A stretch of DNA of 62,783 nucleotides from JADGHX01 sp035760965 (GCA_035760965.1 DASTRY010000075.1:1-62783), one strand, 5' to 3'; shown: positions 47,958 to 57,600, numbered from the stretch's first letter. The notes: a model not told the origin generated them from the letters alone. Numbers and translations are program-made.

Positions 47958-48086
47958 CGTCCTCTCCGCCGGTTCGTTTCCTCCCGTTCTCAGATAGTGG
48001 GTACCCGCGCTCGTTAGATCAATTAGAAATAATGGGCCGCAGGCTTCGCCTTTCTCGAAGAGGAATCTCGAGCCGCAGCGCGTCGA

Positions 48087-49028
48087 TCACGGCTCGATCG
48101 CGATCTGCACTCCGTTGTTGGTCTCGACCTGCACGTAACGCGCGCCGACGGGTCGATTCCTGCCGCTCGTGACGGTGACGATCTCCCGTAGCGGCGCCGC
48201 ACGCGCCTGAGCCTTTGGCCGGGATACGAACAACTCCGCCTGGAAGCGTCCGTCCGCTTCGAATCCTGCGGTGTCGATGCCGAGATCGGCGAGAACGGCG
48301 AGGCTCTTCTTGAACTCTTCGACATCGCGAAACCGCCGCTGCACGAACGTTGCGCCCGCGAGGCGCTCGGTCACGAGGCCATACGTCTCGAGCGCCGCAG
48401 CCATACGATCGTATGGAAACATGCGCAAAACGAACGAGACGACCCAAGGCAGCGTGTCGAGCGAATCGAGCACGCGGCAGTACGTCGTCTCCGTGACGTA
48501 TCCGACGCAGCCGGTGGAGAGCAGGATGTTCGCGCCGCGCAGCAACTCGGCATCGGCCGCGCGCAGCGGGCTCTCCTCTAGATTTGCGGCGATTCCGGCG
48601 TCGAGCAGCCCGACATTGCGTGCGTATTCGATTGCGGGCTCCGACATGTCGAGCCCGATGAACCGGGCCTGCCCGATCTGCGGCCAGCTCGCGTAGAAGT
48701 TGCGGTCGAGCCGGGCGAGCTCGAGCGGACGCACGGTCGCCATCTCGCGCTTGGCATAGCGGCCGCGGAGCATGTTGAACGTCAGCGGAAAGCGGTGCAG
48801 AGCCGCGTTGATGCCGTATGAGCAGCCGATGTCCAGCACGACGGGTGCGGTTGTCGAGTCCTTGGCCCACGCCGAGACGATCTGCCGCACGATCGGCTCC
48901 GCAATGTCCGGGATCATGTAGTCGAGGGCGCCGAGCACGGAAAAATACGCCCGCGGATCCTCCTGCTTGTAGATGTCGTCGAAATTCGCTTTCGACAGAT
49001 TGATCGTCGAGTAGCTGTGCTCGTTCAC
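48087..49028 (-). CDS. Class I SAM-dependent methyltransferase
   Basis: 313 residues from a GTG with GGGAGG eight bases upstream. VLDIGCSYGINAALHRF is the SAM-binding motif I; FIGLDMSEPAIEYARNVGLLDAGIAANLEESPL is motif II. The N-terminal NFDDIYKQEDPRAYFSVLGALDYMIPD and the C-terminal barrel-like part are unusual. It lies 0.25 kb after bufC on the same strand and could modify a product of that cluster, but its own ribosome site and gap leave this open. Confidence 0.78.
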   Translation of the reverse strand: MNEHSYSTINLSKANFDDIYKQEDPRAYFSVLGALDYMIPDIAEPIVRQIVSAWAKDSTTAPVVLDIGCSYGINAALHRFPLTFNMLRGRYAKREMATVRPLELARLDRNFYASWPQIGQARFIGLDMSEPAIEYARNVGLLDAGIAANLEESPLRAADAELLRGANILLSTGCVGYVTETTYCRVLDSLDTLPWVVSFVLRMFPYDRMAAALETYGLVTERLAGATFVQRRFRDVEEFKKSLAVLADLGIDTAGFEADGRFQAELFVSRPKAQARAAPLREIVTVTSGRNRPVGARYVQVETNNGVQIAIEP

Positions 49029-49282
49029 CTGCTGACCTCCCGGTGTTTTTGTTGCGGGGCGTTACGCCCGACGAGTGCGCGCGCGAGCGGCGCGAAGGAT
49101 GACCAAGACCGGCCGTGCGAGCCGGAAGAGCGCAGGCAGCCGATGCCGGCGCTCGAAGCCGCGCAGCATAGCATCGAACAGGGGGTCGATCGTCGCGGAT
49201 ATCCTCCGCAACATATTTCGGCAAATGTAATAGACGGCCTTACGGGGCAGCCCGTACGGGAGGGTGTTGACCGCTCGCGCCG

Positions 49283-50032
49283 TTAGGCGCCGATGCGCGC
49301 GACCATCTGGTCCGACAACCAGCGACCGAGGAAGGCGCCCGCTATCGCAGGGCCCTGCTCCTCGCCGTGGCGCTCCACGAGAGCGGCACAAACCGCACCG
49401 AATGTCTGCCCTTCGCGGAGCTCATCGACGGCGGTCGCCTCCTCGGCGGTCAGCGCGCGCAATCGCGACGCGAATTCTGCGCGCCAGATCGCAACGGTTT
49501 CCGGTTCCGGAAGGCGCACCACCGCAGGCGGCGTCTCGAGTGCATCGATCGCGGACCAGATGGGAACCACATTCGTCGTGACCGACGACAGTCTCAACGT
49601 CGGGACGAAATGAATGAGCGCTCGGTCCCAATCGATGTCGCCGAGCGCCGCGGGGTCGAATCGCGCGCTATCGGCGCCGACGAAAGCCTCACCGAGATCG
49701 CGCTCGAGCGCGGCCATCTCGGTGAAGTCTGGATCCTCAGGATGCAAAGCTCGCAGTGTCTCCGGAAAGTCGTGCCCGTACGCATCGAGCGTCCACGAGT
49801 GCGGCGGAACGCGCTCGATATGCGTTGCAGCCGCGGCTAGGAATGCAGTGTCGCCCATCCATGCGCGCGTAACAGGGAAGCTCGTTGACAAGCAGGACAG
49901 CAATTGCGAGCGGTAGTTGTTGAGATACACCGCGAGCCCCGGACGAGCCTCCTCACCGAAGCGCGCCGCAATACCGGCCGATTCGGTGGTGAGCCAGGTT
50001 CCGAAATTCCGTTGCAGCGTGAGCAACCTCAT
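49283..50032 (-). CDS. bufC: DUF2063 / BufC-type partner protein of the bufferin system
   Basis: 249 residues. LQRNFGTWLTTESAGIAARF and LAVYLNNYRSQLLSCLSTSFPVTRAWMGDTAFLAAAATHIERVPPHSWTLDAYGHDFPETL match the DUF2063 N-domain that helps the MNIO enzyme bind its precursor. Its ATG overlaps the bufB stop as ATGA. It would present the precursor peptide to BufB. Confidence 0.88.
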   Translation of the reverse strand: MRLLTLQRNFGTWLTTESAGIAARFGEEARPGLAVYLNNYRSQLLSCLSTSFPVTRAWMGDTAFLAAAATHIERVPPHSWTLDAYGHDFPETLRALHPEDPDFTEMAALERDLGEAFVGADSARFDPAALGDIDWDRALIHFVPTLRLSSVTTNVVPIWSAIDALETPPAVVRLPEPETVAIWRAEFASRLRALTAEEATAVDELREGQTFGAVCAALVERHGEEQGPAIAGAFLGRWLSDQMVARIGA

Positions 50033-50856
50033 GCCGCTCTCCGCGCCGGCGCGGCGGCAATGTCGCGCGCCGTGTCGAGCTCCGCGAGCAGCTCGCCGAG
50101 CGGCGGGATGTCGTCGTCACGCTCGATCATGATCGCGACCGATCCAACCCGCTGCAGCGCCGTTGCAAGGAGCGACCAGACCGGTGCCGCAACCGGCTTG
50201 TCGTGCGTATCGATCAACTTCTCCCGTCCCTGACTGTGACCCGCAAGATGAATCTGCCGGACGCGATCCGCAGGGATGCCGGCGAGATACGCCATCGGGT
50301 CGAAACCGTGGTTGCTGGCGCTGACGAAGACATTGTTCACGTCGAGCAGCAGCTCACAGCCGGTGCGGGCACACATGGTTCCGAGGAATTCCCACTCCGT
50401 CATCTCGCCAGCGAACGACACATAACTCGACGGGTTCTCGAACAGCATCGTCCGACCCAGCGTGTCCTGAGCTCGCGCGATGTTGGCGCAGATGACGTCG
50501 AGCGCCTCTCTCGTATAGGGCAAGGGCAGCAGATCGTGCGAATTGAACGCCCCGATCCGCGACCAGCTGAGATGATCTGAGACGAACATCGGCTCCACGG
50601 CGTCGCACAGGCGCCGCAGTCGATGCAGATAGTCGTCCGAGACGCCGTCGGCAGAGCCGACGGATAGCGAGACACCGTGGAGCGCGACGGGATGTCGTTC
50701 GCGCACCCGTCGCAGGACATCGAGAGGCCGGCCGCCCTCGATCATGAAGTTTTCCGAGATCACCTCGACGAAGTCGACGGCAACCGGCGCGTCGTCGAGG
50801 AAGTCCCGGTAGTGCGGCTTGCGCAAACCGAGTCCGAAGCGATTCATATCTGCCAT
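50029..50856 (-). CDS. bufB: DUF692 / MNIO-family multinuclear iron oxidase
   Basis: 275 residues, a TIM-barrel enzyme. The metal-ligand residues are visible: VALHGVSLSVG, VSDHLSWSR, LFENPSSYV, LLLDVNNVFV, IHLAGHSQG, DTHDKPV and IERDDDIPPL. Family members use iron and O2 to convert precursor cysteines into thiooxazole groups that bind copper. The precursor is the small gene just upstream; BufC is translated with it. Confidence 0.92.
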   Translation of the reverse strand: MADMNRFGLGLRKPHYRDFLDDAPVAVDFVEVISENFMIEGGRPLDVLRRVRERHPVALHGVSLSVGSADGVSDDYLHRLRRLCDAVEPMFVSDHLSWSRIGAFNSHDLLPLPYTREALDVICANIARAQDTLGRTMLFENPSSYVSFAGEMTEWEFLGTMCARTGCELLLDVNNVFVSASNHGFDPMAYLAGIPADRVRQIHLAGHSQGREKLIDTHDKPVAAPVWSLLATALQRVGSVAIMIERDDDIPPLGELLAELDTARDIAAAPARRAA

Positions 50857-50917
50857 AAAGGTGATTCCAGGGAAGCGAAACGGGGCCGGCGCGAGCGCTC
50901 GCCGGCCCCCATGACGC

Positions 50918-51184
50918 TCATCCCTTCGGGGTGGTGCTGCCGCCCTGCGCGGTGCACGCCTTCGCCGACAGCTCCTTGAAGCCCTGCCCTTTGCAGTCGT
51001 TCATTCCTTTGCATTCGTGATTGCCGGACTTGCAGTCCGACATGCCCTTGCACGAATTGACGCCATAGCAATGGACCTTCGCATCCTTGCCCTGCGCGAA
51101 AGCCGTGGTGGGCGCGGCGAAACCGGCGAGCGCCATCACGGCGGCAGCGGCGGCGAAACTGAAGGTGCTCTTCGAAGCAATCAT
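50918..51184 (-). CDS. bufA2: Bufferin-type Cys-rich copper-binding RiPP precursor (BufA2-like)
   Basis: 88 residues from the second ATG (51184), which has AGGAG six bases before it; the first ATG at 51190 directly abuts that site. A signal sequence (ending PTTAFAQ) precedes a mature part with six Cys: HCYGVNSCKGMSDC, HECKGMNDCKGQGF, KACTAQGG. The CYGVNSCKG and CKGQGFKELSAKAC blocks are those of BufA2. After Cys modification it would sequester copper in the periplasm. Confidence 0.88.
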   Translation of the reverse strand: MIASKSTFSFAAAAAVMALAGFAAPTTAFAQGKDAKVHCYGVNSCKGMSDCKSGNHECKGMNDCKGQGFKELSAKACTAQGGSTTPKG

Positions 51185-51344
51185 GCTCATCTCCTGATGC
51201 GGGTGTGCCGAAGTGGCCCTCCCTAGTACGCAGGGAAGTGGGGATCGGTTACCGAGATCAGGGTAGCGAGGCGGGGTGTAACGAAAGCGATGCCTCACGC
51301 GAAGTAGTGGCACATACCCGCCACTTCATCCCGGAGGCTCAACC

Positions 51345-51836
51345 ATGCTCAGCGTTAAATTCAGACCTGTCATCGTCGCGTGGCTTTCTGTGGCGGCCGT
51401 CGCCGCTGTAACGGCAGGCGCGCCCGCATTGGCCGGCGTGCCCGGATCGACGTCCTCGATCAATACGGATGCGCAGGGCGTCGCCCTGGGCGGCTACGAC
51501 CCGGTGGCCTACTTCGACGGCGGCAAGCCGACGCGGGGCATGGAGACGATCAGCGCTTCATACAACGGCGCCCGTTACCTGTTCGCGAGCGCGGCCCATC
51601 GCAAGGCGTTTCTCCGCGACCCGAAGAAGTATGTGCCGGAGTTCGGCGGCTTCTGCGCCGTCGGCACCTCCTTCGGTGAGAAGGTCGATGTCGATCCGGA
51701 GACCGGTAAGGTGGTGAACGGCAAGTTGTATTTGAATAACAGTGCCAAGGCGCAGGCGATCTTCGACAAGGATACTTCCGGCACGATCACACGTGCCGAG
51801 CAGAAGTGGCCGACGGTGAAAGACAAGCCGCTCTGA
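51345..51836 (+). CDS. Exported YHS-domain protein
   Basis: 163 residues: signal sequence (VAAVTAGAPALAG), GVALGGYDPVAYFDGGKPTRG, then YLFASAAHRKAFLRDPKKYVPEFGGFCAVGTSFG, the YHS motif with its Cys, and a C-terminal EKVDVDPETGKVVNGKLYLN. YHS domains bind metals, often copper. It is divergent from bufA2 with 160 bases between, so a shared copper control region is plausible. Confidence 0.85.
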   Translation: MLSVKFRPVIVAWLSVAAVAAVTAGAPALAGVPGSTSSINTDAQGVALGGYDPVAYFDGGKPTRGMETISASYNGARYLFASAAHRKAFLRDPKKYVPEFGGFCAVGTSFGEKVDVDPETGKVVNGKLYLNNSAKAQAIFDKDTSGTITRAEQKWPTVKDKPL

Positions 51837-51856
51837 CGCGCGGCGAGCTCCTGTAC

Positions 51857-51899
51857 GTGACGAACGCTACTCGGTGACGAACGCCGCTCGGTGACGAAC
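51857..51899. repeat. 17-bp period repeat, three copies of GTGACGAACG
   Basis: GTGACGAACG occurs at 51857, 51874 and 51891, separated by seven variable bases (CTACTCG, CCGCTCG), just after the YHS gene. No terminator-like hairpin is seen with it. Confidence 0.6.
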
Positions 51900-51985
51900 G
51901 TCACCGGGTGGCGCGGCGCGCACTCGACGACGCCACACATACAGCGCCGTGTCTGCGCACGCACCCGCGCTCGCGGCGCGACACG

Positions 51986-52753
51986 CTACGAGGGGCCGAT
52001 TCTCGTGTCATCGCGAGAATCGCCGCCCCTCGGGCCGCGGTCGCCCCTGCCGTGATAGCTGCTGCCATAGCCACCCTGCGCACCGCCATATCCGGTGACG
52101 CTGTAGCGACCGGCTTCCTCGTCCTCGAGGTGGCGATCCTCGAACCCACGCGTCCCGGCCTGCTGCGCTTCGGAGTCCGCTCTTCGGAAACGCAGCATGG
52201 GCGCAATCTCACCGCGCGCCAGCTCCCGCAGCGTCCGACCGATTCCGTCGCGGATGTGATGCAACGCGAGCCGTACGACATCGCCAAGGCCTTCTCGATG
52301 GATCTCCGGCGCGTCCGAAGAGCGCACGCCCTTCTCGGCTTCGACGCCGACGCCGTGGCTGTACACCATCTTTCCGCCGAGGTAAGCGGTGTACTGCAGC
52401 GCTGCCACGCCGGCAAAGCCCGCGAGCAGGTAACCCCATCCCGGCCGCTCGCGCCGCGCACGCGCAACGGCGAGTGCACCCGTCGCGCTCACCAGAGCGA
52501 TGTTCAGATTGCGATGGGTGACGAGCATCTTGTGCGAGTGAGGACTGGTGCGAACCGCTTGCTGTGCGACCAAACCCGCAACGCCCGCCGCCACGCCCGT
52601 GATTGCGGCAGCAGGCATGAGATAGCGACCGGTCCGCATCAATGCGCGGCTTCCGGTGACGCGCCCAATCACGTCGATCAGCAACGCCGCCGGTACGAGC
52701 GCAAGCGGATAGTGAACGATGCTCGGATGGACTTCGTGGAGACGCAGCGACAT
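51986..52753 (-). CDS. DUF2231-type membrane protein with Gly-rich tail
   Basis: 255 residues, start ATG 52753 (MSLRLHEVHPSIVHYPLALVPAALLIDVIG). VHPSIVHYPLAL is the family signature with paired His; four helices follow (about residues 10-125). The C-terminal 60 residues are charged, then Gly/Tyr-rich (GYGGAQGGYGSSYHG). The DUF2231 family is of unknown function, some members bind haem. The tail is unusual. Confidence 0.72.
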   Translation of the reverse strand: MSLRLHEVHPSIVHYPLALVPAALLIDVIGRVTGSRALMRTGRYLMPAAAITGVAAGVAGLVAQQAVRTSPHSHKMLVTHRNLNIALVSATGALAVARARRERPGWGYLLAGFAGVAALQYTAYLGGKMVYSHGVGVEAEKGVRSSDAPEIHREGLGDVVRLALHHIRDGIGRTLRELARGEIAPMLRFRRADSEAQQAGTRGFEDRHLEDEEAGRYSVTGYGGAQGGYGSSYHGRGDRGPRGGDSRDDTRIGPS

Positions 52754-52944
52754 GGCAACCTCCGGAGATACTGCGAGTCTCGCGGCTCGCTGTGCGTGCT
52801 CCCATTCGACGCAAGCGACGTTCCGGCGAGAACCCCCGGCGGCGCGCACTGGGCGCAGTCCGAAGCGTCGCCGCCGAGACCGGCTTGGACGGGACGGCGA
52901 GGTTGTTGCCGTCCCTCTCTGAAGTATCCGAGAAGCCGAAGTAT

Positions 52945-54519
52945 CTAGAAGCGCAGCATCTTCACGTAGCGAACGTGCGGCAACTCGCGCAGCCGCTGCT
53001 GAAGCGCCTCCGGCACGACTTGATCGACGCCGATGATCGCGATCGCATCCTCCCCCGCAGCCTGACGGCCGAGGTGGAAGGTCGCGATATTGATACGCCC
53101 ATCGCCGAGCAGGGTGCCGAGCGCCCCGATGAATCCCGGTTTGTCACGGTTGTTGATGAACAGCATCACCGGATGGAAATCGGCTTCCAGCGGCATGCCC
53201 TTGACCTCGACGATCTTCGGCGCGCCCGCGATGACGGTGCCCGCCACCGTGCGCCAGCGCCCTGCCGTCAGCACCTTGATGCGAATCAAGGAGCCGTAGA
53301 TGGGCGAGGAGTCGCGCTTCGACTCGGTGAGCGGCGCCCCTTTCTGCTTGAGTACGGCGGGCGCCGAGACCATGTTCACGTCGGGGATCAGCGGCCGCAT
53401 GATCGACGCCAAAGCCGTCGCTGTCAGCGGCTGCGTGTTGAGTTGCGCGACGTCGCCCTCGTACTCGATCTCGACCGCGTCGAGTCCGTCCTCGATCACC
53501 TGGCCGGCGAACGTGCCGAGCTTCTCGATGAGTGCCGCGAACGGCTTCAAGCGCGGCGCCTCCTCGGCGCTGATCGAGGCCATGTTGAGCGCGTTCGTGA
53601 CGGCGCCGACGAGCAGGAAGTCCGACATCTGCTCGGCCAGCTGCAGCGCCACGTTCTCCTGCGCTTCGTTCGTGCTCGCTCCCAGATGGGGCGTGGCGAC
53701 GAAGTTCGGCGCGCCGAACAGCACGTTCTCGCGCGCAGGCTCGGTCGAGAAGACGTCGAACCCGGCCGCCGCGACGTGGCCCGATTCGAGCGCCGCACGC
53801 AGCGCCGCTTCGTCCACGAGACCGCCGCGCGCGGCGTTCACGATGATGACGCCCTTCTTGGTCTTCGCGAGCGCTTCGGCCGAAAGGATGTTCTTCGTGC
53901 GCTCCGTCAGCGGCGTATGCAGCGTGATGGCATCGGCGCGCGCCAGCAGATCGTCCAGCTCGACTTTTTCCACGCCGAGCTTCACGGCGCGCTCCGGAGT
54001 GAGGAAGGGATCGTACGCGATCACCTTCATCTTCAATCCCAACGCACGCTCGGCGACGAGCGCGCCGATGTTGCCGCAGCCGATGAGACCGAGCGTCTTC
54101 GAGTAGAGCTCGATACCCATGAAGCGGCTCTTCTCCCACTTGCCCGCCTGCGTGGACGCGTCCGCGGCACCGATCTGACGAGCGGCCGCGAACAGCAGCG
54201 CAATGGCGTGCTCGGCAGTCGTGACGGAGTTGCCGAACGGCGTGTTCATCACGACGATGCCGCGTGCCGTGGCGGCGGGGATATCGATGTTGTCGACACC
54301 GATGCCGGCCCGTCCGATCACTTGCAGCTTCTTGCCGGCGGCGATGACGTCCTTGTCGGCTTTCGTTGCCGAGCGCACCGCGAGGCCGTCGTACCGGCCG
54401 ATGATTTCCAGCAGCTCGGGTTTCTTCAGGCCGACGTTGACATCCACGTCGACGCCGCGGCTGCGAAAGATTTCGAGCGCGCGCGGGCTCAGCTCATCCG
54501 CGATGAGAACCTTGGGCAT
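52945..54519 (-). CDS. serA: D-3-phosphoglycerate dehydrogenase
   Basis: 524 residues, the long form: nucleotide-binding domain GLIGCGNIGALVAERALGLKMKVIAYDP, catalytic HLGASTNEAQENVALQLAEQMSDFL, an allosteric substrate-binding domain (about 320-450) and a C-terminal ACT domain (VMLFINNRDKPGFIGALGTLLGDGRINIATFHLGR). It makes 3-phosphohydroxypyruvate from 3-phosphoglycerate. It follows serC by 10 bases with its own GAGAGGA. Confidence 0.95.
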   Translation of the reverse strand: MPKVLIADELSPRALEIFRSRGVDVDVNVGLKKPELLEIIGRYDGLAVRSATKADKDVIAAGKKLQVIGRAGIGVDNIDIPAATARGIVVMNTPFGNSVTTAEHAIALLFAAARQIGAADASTQAGKWEKSRFMGIELYSKTLGLIGCGNIGALVAERALGLKMKVIAYDPFLTPERAVKLGVEKVELDDLLARADAITLHTPLTERTKNILSAEALAKTKKGVIIVNAARGGLVDEAALRAALESGHVAAAGFDVFSTEPARENVLFGAPNFVATPHLGASTNEAQENVALQLAEQMSDFLLVGAVTNALNMASISAEEAPRLKPFAALIEKLGTFAGQVIEDGLDAVEIEYEGDVAQLNTQPLTATALASIMRPLIPDVNMVSAPAVLKQKGAPLTESKRDSSPIYGSLIRIKVLTAGRWRTVAGTVIAGAPKIVEVKGMPLEADFHPVMLFINNRDKPGFIGALGTLLGDGRINIATFHLGRQAAGEDAIAIIGVDQVVPEALQQRLRELPHVRYVKMLRF

Positions 54520-54529
54520 GGCGATCCTC

Positions 54530-55705
54530 TCAGTTCGGAAGTTGAGCGACGCAGGTCGCAAAGGCCCAATCGAGCCAGGGAACGAGCGCTTGCAGATCGC
54601 TCTGCTCGACGGTCGCGCCACACCAGATGCGCAAGCCTGCCGGCGCCGTGCGATAGGCCGCCGTATCGAGCGCGACGTTCTGTTTCTCGAGGAGCGAGGT
54701 GAGCGCCTTCGCGAAGTCCGCCTGCTCGGCCGCCGAACGCGAGGTCACGCGAGAATCCACGATCTTGAGACAGACGCTCGTGTTGCTGCGCGCCGCGGGA
54801 TCCGCGACCAGGAAGTCCACCCAAGGTGTACGCGCGACCCACTCGCTCAGCACCGCCGTATTCGCATTCGCGCGAGCGTGCAGCGCGTCCAATCCACCGA
54901 TGCTTTCGGCCCACTTGAGCGCATCGATGTAGTCTTCGGTCGCGAGCAGCGAGGGCGTGTTGATCGTGGCGCCCTGGAAGAGATCTTCATCGAGCTTGCC
55001 CTTGCGAGTCAGGCGGAAGATCTTGGGCAGCGGGCGATTCGGCACGTAGCTTTCCAGACGCGCGACCGCACGAGGTGAGAGCACCAACATGCCGTGCGCC
55101 GCCTCGCCACCCAGCACCTTCTGCCAGGAGAACGTGAGCACGTCGCACTTGTCCCACGCGACGGGCTGCGCGAAGACAGCGCTCGTCGCGTCGTTGATCG
55201 TCAAGCCTTCGCGGTTCGCCGGAATCCAGTCGAAATTCGGGATGCACGCACCCGACGTCGTGCCGTTCTGCGTGAACACGATGTCGGCCGAGGGACGCGC
55301 GAGCGTGAGATCGGGCAACACGCCGTACGGGCGGCCGATATGCACGCGGCAGTCCTCGAGACGCAGCTGTTCGACGGCATCGGTGACCCACTCTGCGCCG
55401 AAGCTTTCCCAGGCGAAAACATCGACCGGTCGTGCGCCGAGCAGCGACCACATCGCCATTTCGACTGCGCCGGTGTCGGAGGCCGGAACGATGCCAATTC
55501 GGTAATCGGATGGCACGCGCAGCACGGCTCGCGTTCGATCGATCGCTTCTTTCAGCCGGGCTTTTCCGGGCTTCGAGCGATGTGATCGGCCGAGCAACGC
55601 GCCTTCGAGCGCCTGCAGGGTCCAGCCGGGACGTTTCTTGGTCGGGCCCGATGAGAATCGGGCATCAGCCGGACGGACGCCCGGCAGCGGTATCTGTGTG
55701 CTCAA
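54530..55705 (-). CDS. serC: Phosphoserine aminotransferase
   Basis: 391 residues from a TTG with GGGAG six bases upstream. ADARFSSGPTKKRPGWTLQALEGALLGRSHRSKPGK is the N-terminal block of the ~390-residue SerC type common in alphaproteobacteria; LTFSWQKVLGGEAAHGMLVLSPRAV carries the PLP-binding Lys. With SerA it gives phosphoserine, so the pair covers two of the three steps to serine; no serB is in the window. Confidence 0.92.
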   Translation of the reverse strand: MSTQIPLPGVRPADARFSSGPTKKRPGWTLQALEGALLGRSHRSKPGKARLKEAIDRTRAVLRVPSDYRIGIVPASDTGAVEMAMWSLLGARPVDVFAWESFGAEWVTDAVEQLRLEDCRVHIGRPYGVLPDLTLARPSADIVFTQNGTTSGACIPNFDWIPANREGLTINDATSAVFAQPVAWDKCDVLTFSWQKVLGGEAAHGMLVLSPRAVARLESYVPNRPLPKIFRLTRKGKLDEDLFQGATINTPSLLATEDYIDALKWAESIGGLDALHARANANTAVLSEWVARTPWVDFLVADPAARSNTSVCLKIVDSRVTSRSAAEQADFAKALTSLLEKQNVALDTAAYRTAPAGLRIWCGATVEQSDLQALVPWLDWAFATCVAQLPN

Positions 55706-55922
55706 GTTGTACTCCCATCCTTCCAGATGGGCGTCCGCCGTTGGGAGCGGATGGCCCGCCGCGAAGAATACGGGGTCCGCGCGGGCTGTCAACCATTGGG
55801 TGGCGAAAAGTTGTGACGTCCCTCACCTACAGCGCACACGACAGCGCGTCGCGGAATGCAGCAATCCCTTGTTCGCGCAGTAATTTGGGATGAAGCAATG
55901 CATTGGAACGCAGCAATGACGC

Positions 55923-57560
55923 CTACACCTCCGCGCGCGGCAGCGTGCGGCCGAGGAGCAGGTCGGCGGCTTTCTCACCGATCATGATCGTCGGCACGTT
56001 CGTGTTGCCGGAAGGATCGTCCGGCATGATCGACGCATCGGCGACGCGCAGGTTCGAGATCCCGTGAACGCGCAGCTGTGCATCGACGACGGCATCGGGA
56101 TCGTGTGTCGGCCCCATGCGGCACGTGCCGAGGGGGTGGTGTCGGTGCTCCACGTGCTGACGGAGATGCGCAACGATCTGCGCGTCCGTGCGCACGTCGT
56201 CACCCGGCACCAGCTCAGACGCAATCAGCTCCCGCAACGGCGTGGTTGCGTAGAACTCACGAGACGCCTTCAAGGCTCGCACCATCACATCGACGTCCGC
56301 CGTCTCCGTCAGCAGATTGAAGCGAATGATCGGCGCCGCCAACGGATCGGATGAGCGCAGCCGCACCGATCCGCGCGATTGCGGATGAAGCACACCGATG
56401 CGCGCCGTGATCGCGAACACGGGCCGCTTCGTCACCCACGGAAACCAGAGCTGTGCGTGCTGATGCACGGCGACCGTGACGATCTGAATGTCCGGCCGGC
56501 TGAGCCCCGCGCGCGAGTACATGAACAGATTCGCGACCGAGCCCGCCGTGGCGAAGGGTCCCGTCCCGCGCAGATACCACTGCAACACGGCAAGCGTGGC
56601 GCGGTCGTAGCGCAGGAACTTCGTGAATCCCAGCTTGCCGCGCGTCTCATAGATGTTGAGCAGGTTCGGGTGCTCGATGAGATTCGCGCCCACGCCGGGC
56701 AGAGGGTGCACGGGTCTGATCCCGACGGACTCGAGATGATCGGCCGGCCCGATCCCCGAGAGCTGCAGTAGCTGCGGCGAGTTGTACGCCCCGCCGCACA
56801 GGATCACCTCGCGTGTCGCGCGCACCGTATGCCTCGAGCCGCCGCGCAGATATTCCACGCCCGTCGCGCGCGTGCCTTCCAGCGTCACACGCAGCACATG
56901 CGCACCCGTCAGCACGACGAGATTCGGTCGCCGCTTCGCAGGCTCCAGATACGCCCGCGCCGTGCTCGCCCGCCGCCCGCAGCCGACCGTGAGCTCGATG
57001 CGGCTGAGCCCGTCCTGGCTCTCGGCGTGGTGATCGTGACAAAGCGGCAGCCCCATGTTCACAGCGGCCTGCTGATGCTGCAGAAACAGGGACTCCGGGT
57101 AATCCACCGGCACGTTCTGCACGGGCCCGTTCGCACCGTGATAGCGATTCTCGCCGCGCCAGCTCCGTTCCAGCCGCTTGAAATACGGCAGCACGCTCGC
57201 GTAGTCCCAGCCTTCGAGACCGCGTGCGTGCCACGAATCGAAATCGCGCGGGTTGCCTCGCACGTTGATCATCGCGTTGATCGAGGAGCAGCCGCCGAGC
57301 GTCTTGCCGCGCCACGCGGGCAGCCGACGCCCATCGAGCCCGGGCTCGGGCTCCGACTCGAACGGCCACACGTAGGCGCGGCTCGCCGCGACCCGCGGAA
57401 AGGCAATCGGCATGAGACCGAAGGGGTGATCGTCCCGGCGCCCCGCCTCCAGCAGCAGCACCGAAACGTCGCGCTCCTCGCTCAGGCGCGCGGCGACGAC
57501 GGCCCCGGCGGAACCGGCGCCGACCACGATGAAATCGAACTCGCGCATCGTGTTCGTCAT
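55923..57560 (-). CDS. GMC-family FAD alcohol dehydrogenase (choline-dehydrogenase-like)
   Basis: 545 residues. DFIVVGAGSAGAVVAARLSEERDVSVLLLEAG is the ADP-binding start, LGGCSSINAMINVRGNPRDFDSW and HRHHPLGTCRMGPTHDPDAVVDAQLRVHGISNLRVADASIMPDDPSGNTNVPTIMIGEKAADL contain the GMC signatures and the catalytic His. It would oxidise a primary alcohol to an aldehyde that the nearby aldehyde dehydrogenase can take further. It starts 40 bases after the cyclase gene; ATG 57548 is an alternative start. Confidence 0.9.
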   Translation of the reverse strand: MTNTMREFDFIVVGAGSAGAVVAARLSEERDVSVLLLEAGRRDDHPFGLMPIAFPRVAASRAYVWPFESEPEPGLDGRRLPAWRGKTLGGCSSINAMINVRGNPRDFDSWHARGLEGWDYASVLPYFKRLERSWRGENRYHGANGPVQNVPVDYPESLFLQHQQAAVNMGLPLCHDHHAESQDGLSRIELTVGCGRRASTARAYLEPAKRRPNLVVLTGAHVLRVTLEGTRATGVEYLRGGSRHTVRATREVILCGGAYNSPQLLQLSGIGPADHLESVGIRPVHPLPGVGANLIEHPNLLNIYETRGKLGFTKFLRYDRATLAVLQWYLRGTGPFATAGSVANLFMYSRAGLSRPDIQIVTVAVHQHAQLWFPWVTKRPVFAITARIGVLHPQSRGSVRLRSSDPLAAPIIRFNLLTETADVDVMVRALKASREFYATTPLRELIASELVPGDDVRTDAQIVAHLRQHVEHRHHPLGTCRMGPTHDPDAVVDAQLRVHGISNLRVADASIMPDDPSGNTNVPTIMIGEKAADLLLGRTLPRAEV

Positions 57561-57600
57561 GCCGGCCGTAGCATGCGCCACGCGCGCGCCGAGTGCCTCC

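Noticed and set aside
49062..49391. Minus-strand open frame between bufC and the methyltransferase (Arg-rich tail of 50 residues from ATG 49214)
   Set aside because: No strong ribosome site and no recognisable domain; composition fits a random frame. A real peptide is not excluded.
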